From assembly GCA_947461335.1 (NCBI GenBank), contig CANHLB010000053.1, forward strand, positions 1 to 9,256: 9,256 bases of DNA, read 5' to 3'. Source of the stretch: Burkholderiaceae bacterium. Lineage in GTDB: Bacteria; Pseudomonadota; Gammaproteobacteria; Burkholderiales; Burkholderiaceae. Below the pieces are notes generated by a model, which was not told the DNA's origin, did no database searches, and saw only the letters and a list, made by a program, of their open reading frames with translations. Shown here in pieces: positions 8,955-9,256 of this stretch (position 1 is its first letter; each line of letters opens with the position of its first letter). The translations under genes were made by a program, and so were the position numbers.

Positions 8955-8963
8955 TCGATTTGT

Positions 8964-8983
8964 CATTGGCTGATTTACCAACG
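8964..8983 (-). other. Possible stem-loop in the permease leader
   Basis: In the minus-strand RNA, CGUUGG can pair with CCAAUG (one G-U pair) around an 8-base loop, ending 9 bases before the permease ribosome binding site. Flanking UUUC and GAAA could extend it and reach the A-rich edge of that site. It does not match the glycine riboswitch consensus or any other riboswitch I know. Weak by eye. Confidence 0.25.
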
Positions 8984-9046
8984 AGGGAAAGTCTAGGGAG
9001 TGCTTGGCAGATGTGCTAGGGTAAAAAAATACCTAAAGTGGTTAAA

Positions 9047-9052
9047 TCTATA
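9047..9052 (-). promoter_or_regulatory. Candidate -10 element for the permease-ald operon
   Basis: TATAGA on the minus strand matches 4 of 6 bases of the sigma-70 -10 consensus, about 105 bases before the permease start. No good -35 hexamer lies 16-18 bases upstream; that position is occupied by the inverted repeat at 9068-9082. The promoter could depend on an activator, or could be elsewhere in this AT-rich gap. Confidence 0.25.
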
Positions 9053-9067
9053 AAAAGTAGATCGCCT

Positions 9068-9082
9068 AGAAATTAAATTTCT
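9068..9082. repeat. Perfect 15-base dyad upstream of the permease, possible operator
   Basis: AGAAATT and AATTTCT are perfect 7-base arms around a single central base. The site is in the 225-base gap between the unidentified right-edge gene and the permease and overlaps the -35 zone of the candidate promoter. Size and AT-rich centre resemble Lrp/AsnC-type sites, and alanine dehydrogenase genes are often controlled by such regulators, but it does not fit the E. coli Lrp consensus spacing and no regulator gene is visible. Confidence 0.4.
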
Positions 9083-9166
9083 TTTAAATCAAGGCCAATG
9101 CAAAGGAAAAAATATTTCCGACTGCATAAGAATCAGAAACTTCCTACAGGGAATCCCCTTAAGGAT

Positions 9167-9256
9167 TTAATGTGATTTCAGTAGAAATTCAGTTTGTGCC
9201 GCGATCAAGTTGAGAATCTCAGCGGCCGCAGCAAGACCACAGGCTGCGGTGACCAT
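9167..9256 (-). CDS. C-terminal end of an unidentified protein, cut by the window edge
   Basis: The minus-strand frame is open from the right edge to a TAA at 9167-9169, giving 29 residues: an alanine-rich, probably helical stretch (VTAACGLAAAAEILNLIAAQ) and a short tail ending FLLKSH. The higher GC content and Ala-rich codons contrast with the AT-rich gap just downstream, which supports real coding sequence. The window happens to end on CAT, so an ATG sits exactly at the edge, but nothing shows it is the start; the end of a longer gene is more likely. I do not recognise the family. Downstream of its stop there is only a weak hairpin (AGGG/CCCT) without a T tract. Confidence 0.45.
   Translation of the reverse strand: MVTAACGLAAAAEILNLIAAQTEFLLKSH

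Noticed and set aside
9103..9119. GGAAA/TTTCC hairpin downstream of the right-edge gene as a terminator.
   Set aside because: Five AT-rich pairs with no distinct following T tract; too weak to call.
8942..9166. Glycine or other amino-acid riboswitch in the permease leader.
   Set aside because: None of the conserved glycine-riboswitch blocks is present and only a short weak stem is visible.
1..9256. Mobile element, prophage, toxin-antitoxin, defence system or CRISPR array.
   Set aside because: All long frames are recognisable metabolic or transport genes; no transposase, integrase, direct-repeat array or terminal repeats were seen.

Overview
The window looks like ordinary chromosome from a free-living, low-to-medium GC member of the Burkholderiaceae (Betaproteobacteria). 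The protein sequences (FBPase, PepN, CphA) read like betaproteobacterial versions and the base composition is lower than in Burkholderia or Cupriavidus, so a Polynucleobacter-like freshwater bacterium is my best guess. That assignment is inference from remembered family sequences, not a database result.

Layout. One gene runs rightward at the left edge: a cyanophycin synthetase (cphA) whose N-terminal part lies outside the window (1-2055). Everything else runs leftward. It meets cphA tail to tail with the fructose-1,6-bisphosphatase gene (fbp, 2052-3050); the two stop codons overlap by 4 bases. Upstream of fbp lie aminopeptidase N (pepN, 3120-5729) and a TMEM165/GDT1-type membrane protein, probably a manganese exporter (5756-6331). 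Short gaps (26 and 69 bases) suggest these three are transcribed together. A 96-base gap with a small dyad separates them from a second leftward pair: alanine dehydrogenase (ald, 6428-7546), preceded by an amino-acid permease (7559-8941). The last 315 bases hold the permease leader, a candidate promoter with a 15-base dyad, and the tail of an unidentified leftward gene cut by the right edge.

How the genes fit together. Several genes concern nitrogen and amino acids. The permease and Ald form a plausible import-and-deaminate unit, giving pyruvate and ammonium from alanine. PepN releases amino acids from peptides. CphA stores nitrogen as the Asp/Arg polymer cyanophycin. FBPase is the gluconeogenic step needed when carbon comes from amino acids or organic acids. 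This link is a functional reading of neighbours, not proof of co-regulation.

I found no tRNA, rRNA, CRISPR array, insertion sequence, integrase or phage gene, and no convincing undescribed system. The points most worth a second look are the non-ATG starts chosen by strong ribosome binding sites, the dyads in the two intergenic gaps, the overlapping cphA/fbp ends and the unidentified gene at the right edge.
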